Of a DNA stretch of 63,836 nucleotides, positions 1-8,880 are shown in pieces. The stretch spans positions 1 to 63,836 of the forward strand of contig NZ_JANAVR010000004.1 in assembly GCF_025215055.1 (NCBI RefSeq). The letters are read 5' to 3'. The translations under genes were made by a program, and so were the position numbers. This stretch comes from Candidatus Cardinium sp. TP. Lineage in GTDB: Bacteria; Bacteroidota; Bacteroidia; Cytophagales; Amoebophilaceae. The first letter of the stretch is position 1. Each line of letters begins with the position of its first letter. The notes beneath the pieces are model-generated. The model saw only the letters and a program-made list of their open reading frames with translations. It ran no database searches and had not been told where the DNA came from.

Positions 1-87
1 AAATTAGTCTTTGAAAAAAATAATCAAATCGCTTATCTTAACAACCTAACTGACACATTTAACTTAACGGACAACTTTAATACTTAA
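1..87 (+). CDS. Transposase C-terminal tail (partial, cut by window edge)
   Basis: Frame 1 reads 28 codons without a stop and ends at TAA (85-87). The last residues are NLTDTFNLTDNFNT. Its position just inside the inverted repeat and its orientation match the transposase that starts at 63771, so it is taken as the tail of the same kind of gene. No catalytic residues lie in this fragment. Confidence 0.6.
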   Translation, partial: KLVFEKNNQIAYLNNLTDTFNLTDNFNT

Positions 88-125
88 ATTTTTACTGCCT
101 GTCAGATTAAATCTTGACTACTACA
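1..125 (+). mobile_element. Right end of an IS481-like insertion sequence
   Basis: The segment holds the last codons of a transposase (1-87) and then a terminal inverted repeat at about 93-125. Reverse-complemented, that repeat begins TGTAGTAGTCAAGATTTAAT. The same terminus begins at 63710 near the other edge of the window (TGTAGTAGTTAGGATTTAAT), directly upstream of a transposase start. Both copies point the same way, so the window appears to be bounded by two direct copies of one element. The family name comes from recognising the N-terminal residues of the right-hand copy and is not certain. Confidence 0.7.
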
Positions 126-167
126 CCGGATGTAAAGTTATTATTTGTTTTTTTACCCTTCTTTTTG

Positions 168-999
168 TTATACTACTGAGTTGGACCCTTCTTCTGATGG
201 TACCACTAGGTTGGATCCTCCTTCTCTCGACCCGAGTATCCTACGGATGCTTGCTCGGATGCTTTTTTGTCCTTGTTTGCCTCGTATAATCTGACGCGTT
301 TCTTCCATCGAAAGAATGTTGCCCTTACATTCTAGGACATCTCCCAAAATTTTAAAACGATCATACGAGAGTTTACCTCGATTGTATAATACAACCAGTC
401 CACCTTCAACCTTTTTCCAAAAATCTCCTTTGATTTTATTATTATTTTTTTCCCAATTTCCTTGTAGGAGTTCTGAAACTTTACTATTTACGAAACTCAA
501 AAGAGACTGAAACATATGACAACTCTCTTTATTCAGCTTACTATGATACACAAAACCTTTCAAAGGTCCTGTGAAAGAACTAAATTTTCGATCCACACAC
601 GCAGCATCAAATACACTAAACCCATTTCCATCTTTTTCAAACAGATGGGCAATAACGTCCTCCAGATTTTTTATTTTTAATGTTGCATTAAGTTATTTCT
701 TCCATCGGACTAAAGAGCTTATAATACCCAATTATATGCAATATATCCTGTTTTTGGTCATTCGTCTCTTGTAATGAATCCCATGACGGAGACTTCTTGA
801 AGTCCTCTGCTATTGCAAGGCAATTTTTACTTTTATTTTTATTTTTATTACTTTCAGCTAATTTCATCATCGCAGAACATACTCCACTCTTTTGGCCCAT
901 ACTGCAGCCAGTTAATTGTGCGGCAAACGGAAAGGCTAAGGCAGTAATCCCTTTTACCAAAAAACTAGATGATTTCGTTTTGACAGTATAGTCTTTCAT
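168..999 (-). pseudogene. Frameshifted lipoprotein gene of unknown function
   Basis: Two overlapping frames look like one broken gene. The upstream part (688-999) begins MKDYTVKTKSS, has a hydrophobic segment and a lipobox ending LTGC, and stops at 688-690. The downstream part stays open from about 698 to its stop at 168 but has no good start in front of it: the only candidate is GTG at 596, well inside the open frame. Joining the frames near 690-700 would give one lipoprotein of about 275 residues, ending in a short repeat (GSNLVVP / GSNSVV). I do not recognise a domain. The shift could be real decay or a sequencing error; there is no long homopolymer at the site. The split into two independent small genes is the alternative. 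Confidence 0.55.
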
Positions 1000-1315
1000 A
1001 TATATTATTGTTTTGTAATTGATTGTTCATTATATTATTCGCTTCCTCCTTAAGGGGATGGAAGCTTCGTTTAGTCTTTTGCAGAGATAGACAATTGTTT
1101 TTCAAAAACACTAGATTCTACGTCATATTGTACAATTCTAACCTAGCATAGGGCTTATACATTGGTATTTTAAGACATCTAGAAAATACCAGTAATGGCT
1201 AGATTGCCAATAAAATGATTAACTTAGCGCTTGTGTTGCTGGCTCTATGCTCCATACAAACGCGCCTTGGAAGGGATGGGCAAGCAGCATATAGATGCCT
1301 TATCTTAGAAATTGA
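1000..1315. other. Intergenic region, no gene seen
   Basis: About 315 bases between the divergent broken lipoprotein and mtaB. It is AT-rich, carries no family A or B repeat, no tRNA and no convincing reading frame. It should contain the promoters of both neighbours, but I cannot place them with confidence. Confidence 0.5.
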
Positions 1316-2620
1316 ATGAAAAAAGTTGCTTTTCATACCTTAGGTTGCAAATTGAATTTTTCTGAAACTTCGGCGATTGGTCGTTTGTTTACGGAGGCAG
1401 GGTTTGTAACGGTAACATTGGCACAACGGCCGCATGTGTTTGTCCTAAATACTTGCTCGGTAACGGAAAATGCAGACCATAAATGTGCTAAAATGGTTAG
1501 GGAAGCGCTAAGGGCTGCGCCAGCAGCTTTTGTGATCGTAATCGGCTGCTATGCTCAACTCAAGCCGAAAGAGATTGCGGCTATACCGGGCGTGGATGCG
1601 GTATTTGGTGCACATGAAAAGTTTAAACTGCTGGAGTGGATTACGGATTGGCATAAAAAACAACCAAACGAATCGGCAACGATACGGGTGAGCCCTATCC
1701 AAGAAAAGTTGACCTTCTCCCCTGCTTACTCAATAGGTGACCGCACCAGAACTTTTCTTAAAGTACAGGATGGCTGTAGCTATGCTTGCGCTTTCTGTAC
1801 GATACCGCTGGCTAGAGGCCCGAGCAGAAGTGCTACAATTGAAGCAGTGGTCGAACAAGCTAAAGCGATCCAAGATGTAAAAGAAATCGTGCTGACTGGC
1901 GTAAATCTAGGGGATTTTGGTATCATAGATGCGCAACGACAAACTAATTTTTTTGCACTGATTCAAGCCTTAGATGAGGTAACAAGCATTGAACGCTTTC
2001 GCATCTCGTCTATTGAACCGAATCTGCTGAGCAAGGAGATTATAGATTTTGTAGCTACCTCTAAACGTTTTGTGCCGCACTTTCATATACCTCTACAATC
2101 TGGTTGCGATAAGATCTTAAAGCTGATGCGCCGGCGCTACTTAACGGGGCTCTATGCAGAACGTATCACACATATAAAAGCACAAATGCCGACTTGCTGC
2201 ATAGGGGTAGATGTACTGGTGGGCTTTCCAGGGGAAACAGAAGCGGACTTCTTAACAACCTACCATTTTTTAAATGAATTGGCAATCGCTTATATCCATG
2301 TGTTTCCTTACTCAGAACGCGCAAACACAAAAGCAGCAGAGATGGCGGGGGTAGTACCGCAGCAAGAACGGGTCAAACGGGCTAGAATGCTGCGCATCCT
2401 TTCAGAAAAAAAGCTAAACGACTTTTATCGGCAACACTTGGGCCAAACGGCTACGGTTTTATTTGAATATGGCGCAGATGATGGCGTGATAGAGGGGTTT
2501 ACAGAAAATTATATTCGTGTCCAACTGCCTTACCAAGCGGGACTGGCAAATAAACTCTATAAGGTGCGTCTCAAGGAGGTCAATCCGGAGGGAATGGTGG
2601 TGCCGGAGTTGTCTAGCTAA
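1316..2620 (+). CDS. mtaB: tRNA methylthiotransferase, MtaB type
   Basis: A radical-SAM methylthiotransferase of 434 residues. The N-terminal UPF0004 domain has the three cluster cysteines at C11 (GCKLN), C47 (NTCSVT) and C78 (GCYAQ). The radical-SAM cluster motif is C154-x3-C158-x2-C161 (DGCSYACAFC). A TRAM-like RNA-binding segment closes the protein. The short first loop and the GCKLNFSE start fit MtaB, which converts t6A37 to ms2t6A in tRNA, better than MiaB or RimO. The gene stands alone, with the orphan lipoprotein divergent upstream and a repeat cluster downstream. ATG at 1316 is the natural start because the family begins MKKVAF-. Confidence 0.93.
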   Translation: MKKVAFHTLGCKLNFSETSAIGRLFTEAGFVTVTLAQRPHVFVLNTCSVTENADHKCAKMVREALRAAPAAFVIVIGCYAQLKPKEIAAIPGVDAVFGAHEKFKLLEWITDWHKKQPNESATIRVSPIQEKLTFSPAYSIGDRTRTFLKVQDGCSYACAFCTIPLARGPSRSATIEAVVEQAKAIQDVKEIVLTGVNLGDFGIIDAQRQTNFFALIQALDEVTSIERFRISSIEPNLLSKEIIDFVATSKRFVPHFHIPLQSGCDKILKLMRRRYLTGLYAERITHIKAQMPTCCIGVDVLVGFPGETEADFLTTYHFLNELAIAYIHVFPYSERANTKAAEMAGVVPQQERVKRARMLRILSEKKLNDFYRQHLGQTATVLFEYGADDGVIEGFTENYIRVQLPYQAGLANKLYKVRLKEVNPEGMVVPELSS

Positions 2621-2699
2621 AATAATTGTATCTATTCAGCACTGTGGCAGAAATTTAATTTTCGGCCTGCTTTAGGCCTGCTTTTAAGACAATTTTTTG

Positions 2700-2778
2700 G
2701 TATGTGTTCAGCACAATGGCATCATATTAAGTTATATATTTTATTGATTTTCAAATAAAAATATCTATTCTCGCCATT
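2700..2778 (+). repeat. Family B repeat (partial)
   Basis: Begins GTATGTGTTCAGCACAATGG and ends with TATCTATTCTCGCCATTGG, where it runs straight into a family A copy. The same pair of ends with the same AT-rich middle occurs at 27545-27620 and 61743-61820. It lies just past the mtaB stop. Confidence 0.7.
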
Positions 2779-3018
2779 GGTTCATAATGAGTTTTATCCC
2801 AGTTTTTTCTTGATAAAAAAGTGGACAAAAAAATCAAGCCCTCGGTAAAAAGCCATTGAAAGCGTCATCATACAGATGGAAAAACAGAAAGCGCCCCCTT
2901 TGGGGGCTTCCAAGGAAACTGTTTTTCCAAATCATCTGTATGATGCCACTTTCTACACCACGGCTTTTTACCGAGGCTTTGTTCTTTTTACATAAAAACC
3001 AGTGACTAGAACAGATAC
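2779..3018 (+). repeat. Family A palindromic repeat, nearly complete
   Basis: It contains the CACTTTTTTCTTGATAAAAAAGTGG-like hairpin arm, the CCCTCGGTAAAAAG arm, the central GCGCCCCC/GGGGGC stem and the right terminus ending ACAGATAC at 3018. The left 20 bases of the usual terminus are replaced by family B sequence. It lies between the convergent genes mtaB and rsmG, seven bases beyond the rsmG stop, so it could act as a two-way terminator. Confidence 0.85.
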
Positions 3019-3025
3019 AAATGAC

Positions 3026-3658
3026 TTATACCGAATAGGCATGGACTAGATATTTTTCTTTAAAAAAAGGCTGGGTAAAATAACGCTGAAGGGGATATAG
3101 ATCCACAACTAAAGGCAAAGGCTCAAATGGGGCACCTTTTAAATAGAGTATGCCATTATGTAACTTGTTTTTTCTTGCTTCTGCTATTTTGTCTTTTACC
3201 CAACTATACAACAAGAGTAAGTTGGCCACACCCCTGCCGACTATAAAATCATACTGCCCTGTTAGGGCTTCTGCGCGTGCCCAGTCTACCGAAACATTCT
3301 TCAGGCCAAGGGCAGCGACAATGGCGACTACGGCTTCTATCTTTTTTGCGGTCGCATCGACTAAATGAAAATGGACTTCTGGAAAAAGAATAGCCAAAGG
3401 AATGCCAGGGAAACCGCCTCCGGTGCCTACATCTAAGATTTTAGTATGGGCTACAAAGATAGTAACCTGCGCAATGGCTAAGGAGTGCAGGATATGATGG
3501 AGGTAGAGATGGGCGATATCTTTACGCGAGATAAGGTTGAGCTTGCTATTCCAATGGGTATAGATGTCACCCAGACGACAAAAAAGTGTGATTTGGGCAG
3601 GTGATAACTCAGGGAAATAATGGGATACCACTGTATCCAGTTTTTGGAGTTGATCCAT
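3026..3658 (-). CDS. rsmG: 16S rRNA m7G527 methyltransferase RsmG (GidB)
   Basis: A protein of 210 residues, the usual length for the family. The SAM-binding glycine-rich loop ILDVGTGGGFPGIPLA is at residues 74-89, and the N-terminal part carries the conserved WNSKLNLISR segment that precedes it in RsmG. It methylates G527 of 16S rRNA. It is transcribed alone: a repeat cluster separates it from pdhC upstream, and its stop lies seven bases from a family A copy. The ATG at 3658 gives the standard N-terminus, MDQLQKLDTV. Confidence 0.93.
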   Translation of the reverse strand: MDQLQKLDTVVSHYFPELSPAQITLFCRLGDIYTHWNSKLNLISRKDIAHLYLHHILHSLAIAQVTIFVAHTKILDVGTGGGFPGIPLAILFPEVHFHLVDATAKKIEAVVAIVAALGLKNVSVDWARAEALTGQYDFIVGRGVANLLLLYSWVKDKIAEARKNKLHNGILYLKGAPFEPLPLVVDLYPLQRYFTQPFFKEKYLVHAYSV

Positions 3659-3674
3659 ATTTGTATATTTTTTT

Positions 3675-4102
3675 CACGACAATCGTCAATAATGAACTTT
3701 TATCCTACTTGTATCTGTTGAAGTAACTGGTTCATAATGAATTTTAGTATCTGTTCACATTACTGATTAATAATGAATTTTATTCCACTTTTTTCTTGAT
3801 AAAAAAGTGGGCAAAAAATCAAGCCCTCGGCAAAAAGGCACTGAAAGTGGCAGCTTACAGATGGAAAAACAGAAAGCGCCCCCTTTGGGGGCTTCAAAGG
3901 AAACTGTTTTTCCTAACATCTGCATGATGACACTTGCTACACCGCGCCTTTTTACAGGGGCGTTGTTCTTTTAATGCAAACAACCAGTGACTGAAACAGA
4001 TACATGGGTATCCTTCAGCTGTATGGTCACGTTAGAACCAAAACACGAAAAAAGTGGAATAAAATTCATTATGAACCGTATCGTGAACTGAATACATACC
4101 CA
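3675..4102. repeat. Nested family A insertions (outer copy, remnants)
   Basis: A family A terminus fragment (about 3675-3710) is followed by a second terminus at 3711 (GTATCTGTTGAAGTAACTGG), which is broken after base 3746 by a complete third copy (3747-4003). The matching right end of an outer copy, in inverted orientation, is at about 4056-4102 and ends AATACATAC. The order shows insertion into an older copy. There is no gene in this 498-base gap between rsmG and pdhC. Confidence 0.75.
3747..4003 (+). repeat. Family A repeat, full-length 257 bp copy
   Basis: Left terminus GTATCTGTTCACATTACTGA, right terminus CCAGTGACTGAAACAGATAC. Between them the sequence is one long imperfect palindrome centred on a GCGCCCCC-TTT-GGGGGC stem near 3886. 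The length matches two other complete copies (25460-25716 and 29652-29908) exactly. Confidence 0.9.
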
Positions 4103-4156
4103 TACTTTAAGCTTATCACATCAGACTGTTTTTGAAAAGCTCATAACGTTACAAAA

Positions 4157-5377
4157 TCATAGCAATAGAGGCAATGGTTTTTCCAATAAAGCTTTCAAGG
4201 TGGACAAAAACAAGGCCCCTACGGCGCCATCTACAACGCGATGGTCGCAAGACAAGGTAACCTGCAACATATGTGCAGGCACAACCTGATGGTCTTGCAC
4301 AATAGGTAGCTGCTGTACCGCACCCACTGCCAAAGTACAAGCGGCTGGTGGATTGATAATGGCTGAAAAGGATTCGATGCCTAACATACCTAAATTGGAA
4401 ATGGTAAAGGTAGCCCCTGTCGTGTCTTGAACAGCTAGTTTTTTCTCTTGTGCCTGCTTACTGAATAGCTTGACCTCTTTACTAATGGTGACGAGTGGCT
4501 TTTGATCTGCAAAAGAGACAACGGGCACGACTAAACCGTCTTCAACGGCTACGGCTACACCTATATGGGCATGGGCATAGGTTCTAATCTTATCGGTGAA
4601 CCAGGCGGCATTTACTTTTGGGTGCTGAACCAGCGCTAAGGCAGTGGCTTTAATGATCAGGTCATTCATAGAGATTTTTGTAGCTGCATGGTGATTGAGC
4701 TCTGCACGCAACGCCATGACTGGATCCATATGGATGCGGACCGTTAAGTAGAAATGGGGGATATGGCTTTTGCTTTCTGTCAGGACCTTAGCTATGGTCT
4801 GACGCATAGCAGAAACCGGTAGGTCTTGATAGGCGGGCTGCGTGGAATGGCCCCCCATCCAAACTGGGCGTGAACGATCGGGAATAAATTGGACTACATC
4901 CTTTTTCACTACCCGCCCTGCCGTACCAGAACCCTGGATTTGTGTGAGGTCATACCCTTTCTCTTGGGCTAGCTTTTTAGCCAAGGGCGAAGCCAATAAA
5001 CGATCGGAAGGCAACGCAGACTGCACATCACCAGCAGGCGGTGCCACCAGGCAGGCTACCACTGGATCAGAAGACGACACTACGCCGACAGCAGTCGCCC
5101 CCTCTGTAGCAACAGTAGCGGCCAGCAACGCATGAATATCTTCTCCAGGTTCCCCTATAATGGCAATAATAGTATTGACCTCTGCCACAGATTTTTCAGC
5201 TATATACAATAAGATACCATCGTCATAGGACTCCAACTCCATAGTAGCTTTATCGGTCTCTACCTCAGCCAATATATCACCCGCTGCTACCTTATCCCCT
5301 ACCTGCTTGATCCAACGGCTGATGGTGCCTTGTTGCATGGTATCACTCATCTTAGGCATCCTAATGCACTGTGCCAT
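4157..5377 (-). CDS. pdhC: Pyruvate dehydrogenase E2, dihydrolipoamide acetyltransferase
   Basis: A protein of 406 residues with three parts in order: one lipoyl domain (lipoyl lysine K43 in the ETDKATME motif), an E3/E1-binding domain (around residues 130-165, LASPLAKKLAQEKG) and the catalytic acyltransferase domain ending in the DHRVVDG motif (H379, D383). Linkers are alanine/proline rich. It transfers the acetyl group to CoA in the pyruvate dehydrogenase complex. Genes for E1 or E3 are not adjacent, so the operon usual in many bacteria is split here. The gene is divergent from tilS. Confidence 0.93.
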   Translation of the reverse strand: MAQCIRMPKMSDTMQQGTISRWIKQVGDKVAAGDILAEVETDKATMELESYDDGILLYIAEKSVAEVNTIIAIIGEPGEDIHALLAATVATEGATAVGVVSSSDPVVACLVAPPAGDVQSALPSDRLLASPLAKKLAQEKGYDLTQIQGSGTAGRVVKKDVVQFIPDRSRPVWMGGHSTQPAYQDLPVSAMRQTIAKVLTESKSHIPHFYLTVRIHMDPVMALRAELNHHAATKISMNDLIIKATALALVQHPKVNAAWFTDKIRTYAHAHIGVAVAVEDGLVVPVVSFADQKPLVTISKEVKLFSKQAQEKKLAVQDTTGATFTISNLGMLGIESFSAIINPPAACTLAVGAVQQLPIVQDHQVVPAHMLQVTLSCDHRVVDGAVGALFLSTLKALLEKPLPLLL

Positions 5378-5420
5378 ATGCTTCGAATTAAAATAATTTA
5401 ATACGCCCTAAAAAAGAAGG

Positions 5421-5459
5421 GGTAGGCTTACTTTTTGCTTGATAAAAAAGTCGCCTACC
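5421..5459. repeat. Inverted repeat, family A-like remnant
   Basis: GGTAGGC (5421-5427) and GCCTACC (5453-5459) flank an inner stem of the same design as the family A arm (CTTTTT, gcttgat, AAAAAAG). It lies between the divergent genes pdhC and tilS, where no transcript needs to end. A repeat remnant or a regulatory hairpin is therefore more likely than a terminator. Confidence 0.5.
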
Positions 5460-5586
5460 GATTCTTTTTTCCCTAACTTTAAATTTACATATAATTTAGC
5501 AACTATATTGCTTGATTGATCGCTTTCTTTAGCTTACAGGAGGCAACAACCTATGGTTAATTGGTTAGGTATTCAATTTTACATCT

Positions 5587-6903
5587 ATGTTGGCAACTTT
5601 TTTAGACTTTCTACAACGCGAACAGTTGATGGGGTCTACGCTTGTAGCGGTCAGTGGGGGGGTGGATTCTGTCGTGCTTGCGCACTTGTTTAAACAGGCT
5701 AACCTGCCTTTTGCTATAGCCCATTGCAATTTTAACTTACGTGGCGCAGAGGCAGCGACTGAAACGGCCTTTGTACAAGCGTTAGCTGAATCGTATCAGG
5801 TGCCTTTTTATAGCACACAATTTGATACCACTACTTTTGCACGCGACCACAAGGTTTCGATACAAATGGCGGCTAGAAGCTTACGTTACAGATTTTTTCA
5901 CCAGTTGCGGCAGCAGCATAGCTGGCATCAACTCGCTACGGCACACCACTGGGATGATGCGGTGGAAACCATCTTATTAAACTTTATCAAAGGGACAGGT
6001 ATCAAGGGGCTGTATGGTATGCAGCCTATAGATGGCGCCATCATACGCCCTCTGCTTTTTGCTAGAAAACAGGAAATCATAGCTTACGCAAAAGCAGCAA
6101 AACTCCATTGGCACGAAGATAGCTCGAATAGCAGCAATTACTATCAAAGGAATTTTATCCGCAATAAAGTGATTCCTCTTTTGCACAAGTTGAATCCAAA
6201 TTTTGAGGCAACCATGCAAGCAACTGCTAGCAAGCTACGGGATATAGGCAACTGCTTTGACGACCATCTGATGCAAATTAAAAAAGAGATCAGTACCTAT
6301 AAATCGGGCATCTATTACCTAGCCATAGACTCAATCATCCATCAGCCATGGGCAGCTACGGTGGCATTCGAGCTATTGCGCCCTTACGGTTTTACCTTCA
6401 CCCAAATCAAAAAGCTGATCACTGGTCGCATGACCAGTGGCAAACGGATCGATGCAACGGACTATACGCTATATGTAGATAGAAAAGAATGGTTGATAAC
6501 GAAAAAAAAACCATTGTTACTACAACAAGCAGCAATTGCTGATGCTACAGATGCCATAGCCTATGGCGGTTATAGGTTACACTGTCAAGTCTACGCCAAC
6601 GCCGACTATATGCTTAAAAAAACAGCCACTATTGCCGCATTGGACTACCATAAGTTGCAATTTCCTCTAATGGTACGCCCATGGCAAGCGGGAGATTGGT
6701 TCTATCCCCTTGGTATGCAAGGCGGTAAAAAGGTAAGTGATCTATTGATTGACCTTAAAATCCCTATGGTGATCAAAGCGCAGGTCTTGGTGATCACCAG
6801 CAGTGAGCAGATTGTATGGGTAGTGGGTCATCGCATAGATGAACGCTTTAAAGTACAACGGGATACAAAAATGGTATTTGAAATAATAGTGGCTGAAATG
6901 TAA
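5587..6903 (+). CDS. tilS: tRNA(Ile)-lysidine synthase TilS
   Basis: 438 residues. The N-type ATP pyrophosphatase loop SGGVDS is at residues 23-28 and is followed by the conserved HCNFNLRG and AHHWDDAVET segments. The C-terminal third carries the substrate-binding domain ending in the VSDLLIDLKIP motif. It changes C34 of tRNA-Ile(CAU) to lysidine so that AUA is read as isoleucine, an essential function. It is monocistronic and divergent from pdhC. ATG at 5587 gives the usual short N-terminus before the PP-loop. Confidence 0.93.
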   Translation: MLATFLDFLQREQLMGSTLVAVSGGVDSVVLAHLFKQANLPFAIAHCNFNLRGAEAATETAFVQALAESYQVPFYSTQFDTTTFARDHKVSIQMAARSLRYRFFHQLRQQHSWHQLATAHHWDDAVETILLNFIKGTGIKGLYGMQPIDGAIIRPLLFARKQEIIAYAKAAKLHWHEDSSNSSNYYQRNFIRNKVIPLLHKLNPNFEATMQATASKLRDIGNCFDDHLMQIKKEISTYKSGIYYLAIDSIIHQPWAATVAFELLRPYGFTFTQIKKLITGRMTSGKRIDATDYTLYVDRKEWLITKKKPLLLQQAAIADATDAIAYGGYRLHCQVYANADYMLKKTATIAALDYHKLQFPLMVRPWQAGDWFYPLGMQGGKKVSDLLIDLKIPMVIKAQVLVITSSEQIVWVVGHRIDERFKVQRDTKMVFEIIVAEM

Positions 6904-6960
6904 GTGCAAATGGATTGTATCCCACATTTTTCTTGATAAAACATCAAAAACAAAAATCGC

Positions 6961-8730
6961 TTACTGCAGCGAATGCATGCCTTCCAACTGTAGCCTACAC
7001 ATATTGGCATAGATGGCATTGGTTCTTAAAAGCGTTTCATGGGATCCATTGGCAATGATGTTGCCATTATTAAATACCAACACCCGATCCATTGCGGCCA
7101 AAACCGTTAACCTATGGGCAATCACAATCGTGGTTTTTCCTGCCATAACCGTAGTTAGGTTTTGTTGGATTTCGGTTTCAGTAACGGCATCTAGTGCAGA
7201 GGTAGCCTCATCTAATATTAAAATGGGAGCATCTTTTAATATGGCGCGCGCAATAGCGATGCGTTGACGCTGACCACCTGAAAGCTTGGAACCTCTCTCA
7301 CCGACCAATGTGTCGTATCCTTCTGAAAGGCTCATAATAAAATGATGGCATTTTGCTTTTTCAGCAGCAGCGATGACTTCCTCATCGGTTGCTTCCTTGC
7401 GCCCATAGCGAATATTTTCTAAAATGCTATCATGAAAAAGCGTCGTATCTTGCGGTATCAGCGCAATAGCCGCACGCAAAGATTCTTGCGTAACGGTGGA
7501 TATATCTTGCCCATCAATGGTAATGACTCCTTTATTCAAATCAAAAAATCTAAGCAACAGGTTAATAAAAGTGGTTTTACCGCTACCAGATAAGCCCACC
7601 AAGCCTACTTTTTCACCTGCTGCGATAGCAATGTTTTGATGTTCAAATATAGGCTTACCAGGCACATAAGCAAAAGAGACATCCTTAAAGGCAATAGCAG
7701 CGGATGTACAGGTCAACACAGTAGCATCTGGTGCATCTAGTACGGTATGTTCTTTTTGTAATAACTTTAAGGCTTGCTTACAATAACCCATTTCTTCAAA
7801 AAAATCAGGAAACTCAGCTACAGAAACCCAAACCAAATTACAAATGTTATTCCCTGCGTAAAAAATATAGGTGACTTCAGAAATAGACAGCTTACCCAGC
7901 TGCCAATAATAGATCATATAAGCCAGCATGCCCACGCCCATAAAGCCAATGGAAAGGCCACTAATGATCAGATGGAGCTGCATAATAAGCTTCAAAGCCT
8001 TTTCATGTGCGCATTTTTCTGTGGCTTGTGGCGCCAACAAATGGGTGGTGGCTTGATTGTTGCGCGCAAAAAGCTTAATGCTTAAGATATTGGTAAACCC
8101 ATCTACAATGCTGCCGGATAAACGGCTGCCTTTCTCTGCATGTAGCGCTACACTATGCCCACACTTTTTGGAATAAAAAAGATAGGTGGCGGTATGTAAC
8201 ACCAGCCAAGCCATCAACAGGGCACCAAAGGTGGGCTGGATATAGGCAAAAGAAAAGACCCCTGCCAACATGGTGCAAAAGGTGGGCAAAAAGGATGAAA
8301 TCACAATCATCATCAGTTGGCTGATGCCATCTGTTAAATCGTTGACGCGCTTTACCAAGTCACCAGAAAAATGCTCGGTAAAAAATTGATAGGAATGGCC
8401 CTGTAAATAGCGTACAATCCAGATGCGTATCTTGGCCTCAAAAGCAGGAATGGTCCTGATCTTCATATAGTCAAATAGACGAAATAAAACCTCTATAAGG
8501 ACGATAACACCTAGTAAAGACATGAGCGGAACGCCGAGCTTGATCCAAGCACCTGCTCTATTAGGGGCTATTTCTGTTAGACGGGTGACGAGTACCTTAA
8601 AGACATAGGGAACGACTAAATTATCCAGTACAAAACACATCCGGAAACAAGCCATGGCCATAAAATGCCATTTGTATTGACTTACAAAGTGTAAAATAAA
8701 AGTTTTTAGACTTTTGGTAATGGGTTGCAT
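6961..8730 (-). CDS. ABC exporter, fused permease and ATPase (MsbA/multidrug type)
   Basis: A half-transporter of about 589 residues: an N-terminal six-helix membrane domain, then a nucleotide-binding domain with Walker A GLSGSGKT (about residue 380), signature LSGGQRQR, Walker B ILILDEATSALD and the switch histidine IAHRL. It probably works as a homodimeric exporter in the inner membrane. The substrate cannot be read from sequence; lipid A/lipid flipping or drug export are both possible. I place the start at ATG 8730 (MQPITKSLKT) and not at 8811: the extra 27 codons read through a stretch resembling the repeat arm (TTTCTTGATAAG). A family A remnant also sits beyond its stop (about 6915-6945). 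Confidence 0.85.
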   Translation of the reverse strand: MQPITKSLKTFILHFVSQYKWHFMAMACFRMCFVLDNLVVPYVFKVLVTRLTEIAPNRAGAWIKLGVPLMSLLGVIVLIEVLFRLFDYMKIRTIPAFEAKIRIWIVRYLQGHSYQFFTEHFSGDLVKRVNDLTDGISQLMMIVISSFLPTFCTMLAGVFSFAYIQPTFGALLMAWLVLHTATYLFYSKKCGHSVALHAEKGSRLSGSIVDGFTNILSIKLFARNNQATTHLLAPQATEKCAHEKALKLIMQLHLIISGLSIGFMGVGMLAYMIYYWQLGKLSISEVTYIFYAGNNICNLVWVSVAEFPDFFEEMGYCKQALKLLQKEHTVLDAPDATVLTCTSAAIAFKDVSFAYVPGKPIFEHQNIAIAAGEKVGLVGLSGSGKTTFINLLLRFFDLNKGVITIDGQDISTVTQESLRAAIALIPQDTTLFHDSILENIRYGRKEATDEEVIAAAEKAKCHHFIMSLSEGYDTLVGERGSKLSGGQRQRIAIARAILKDAPILILDEATSALDAVTETEIQQNLTTVMAGKTTIVIAHRLTVLAAMDRVLVFNNGNIIANGSHETLLRTNAIYANMCRLQLEGMHSLQ

Positions 8731-8880
8731 GCGTGGAAAGGTGTAAAAAGGAATACTACTCCTGCTTGTTTCTTGATAAGCAAATAGAAAAATAGGTAAA
8801 CCTGAGGCCAAAAGTTGCCCAAAAACTACCCTTTAAGAGGGTAGGCAAATCGGTTGTATAAGGCGATAGCATCTTGCCCA

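Noticed and set aside
2700-4102. Dispersed repeats as a possible CRISPR array
   Set aside because: Units are long, palindromic and scattered over the window with unrelated flanks; there is no regular short-repeat/spacer pattern and no cas gene.
8731-8811. Longer N-terminus for the ABC exporter
   Set aside because: The extra 27 codons resemble the repeat hairpin arm and add no family-like sequence; ATG 8730 gives a normal beginning.
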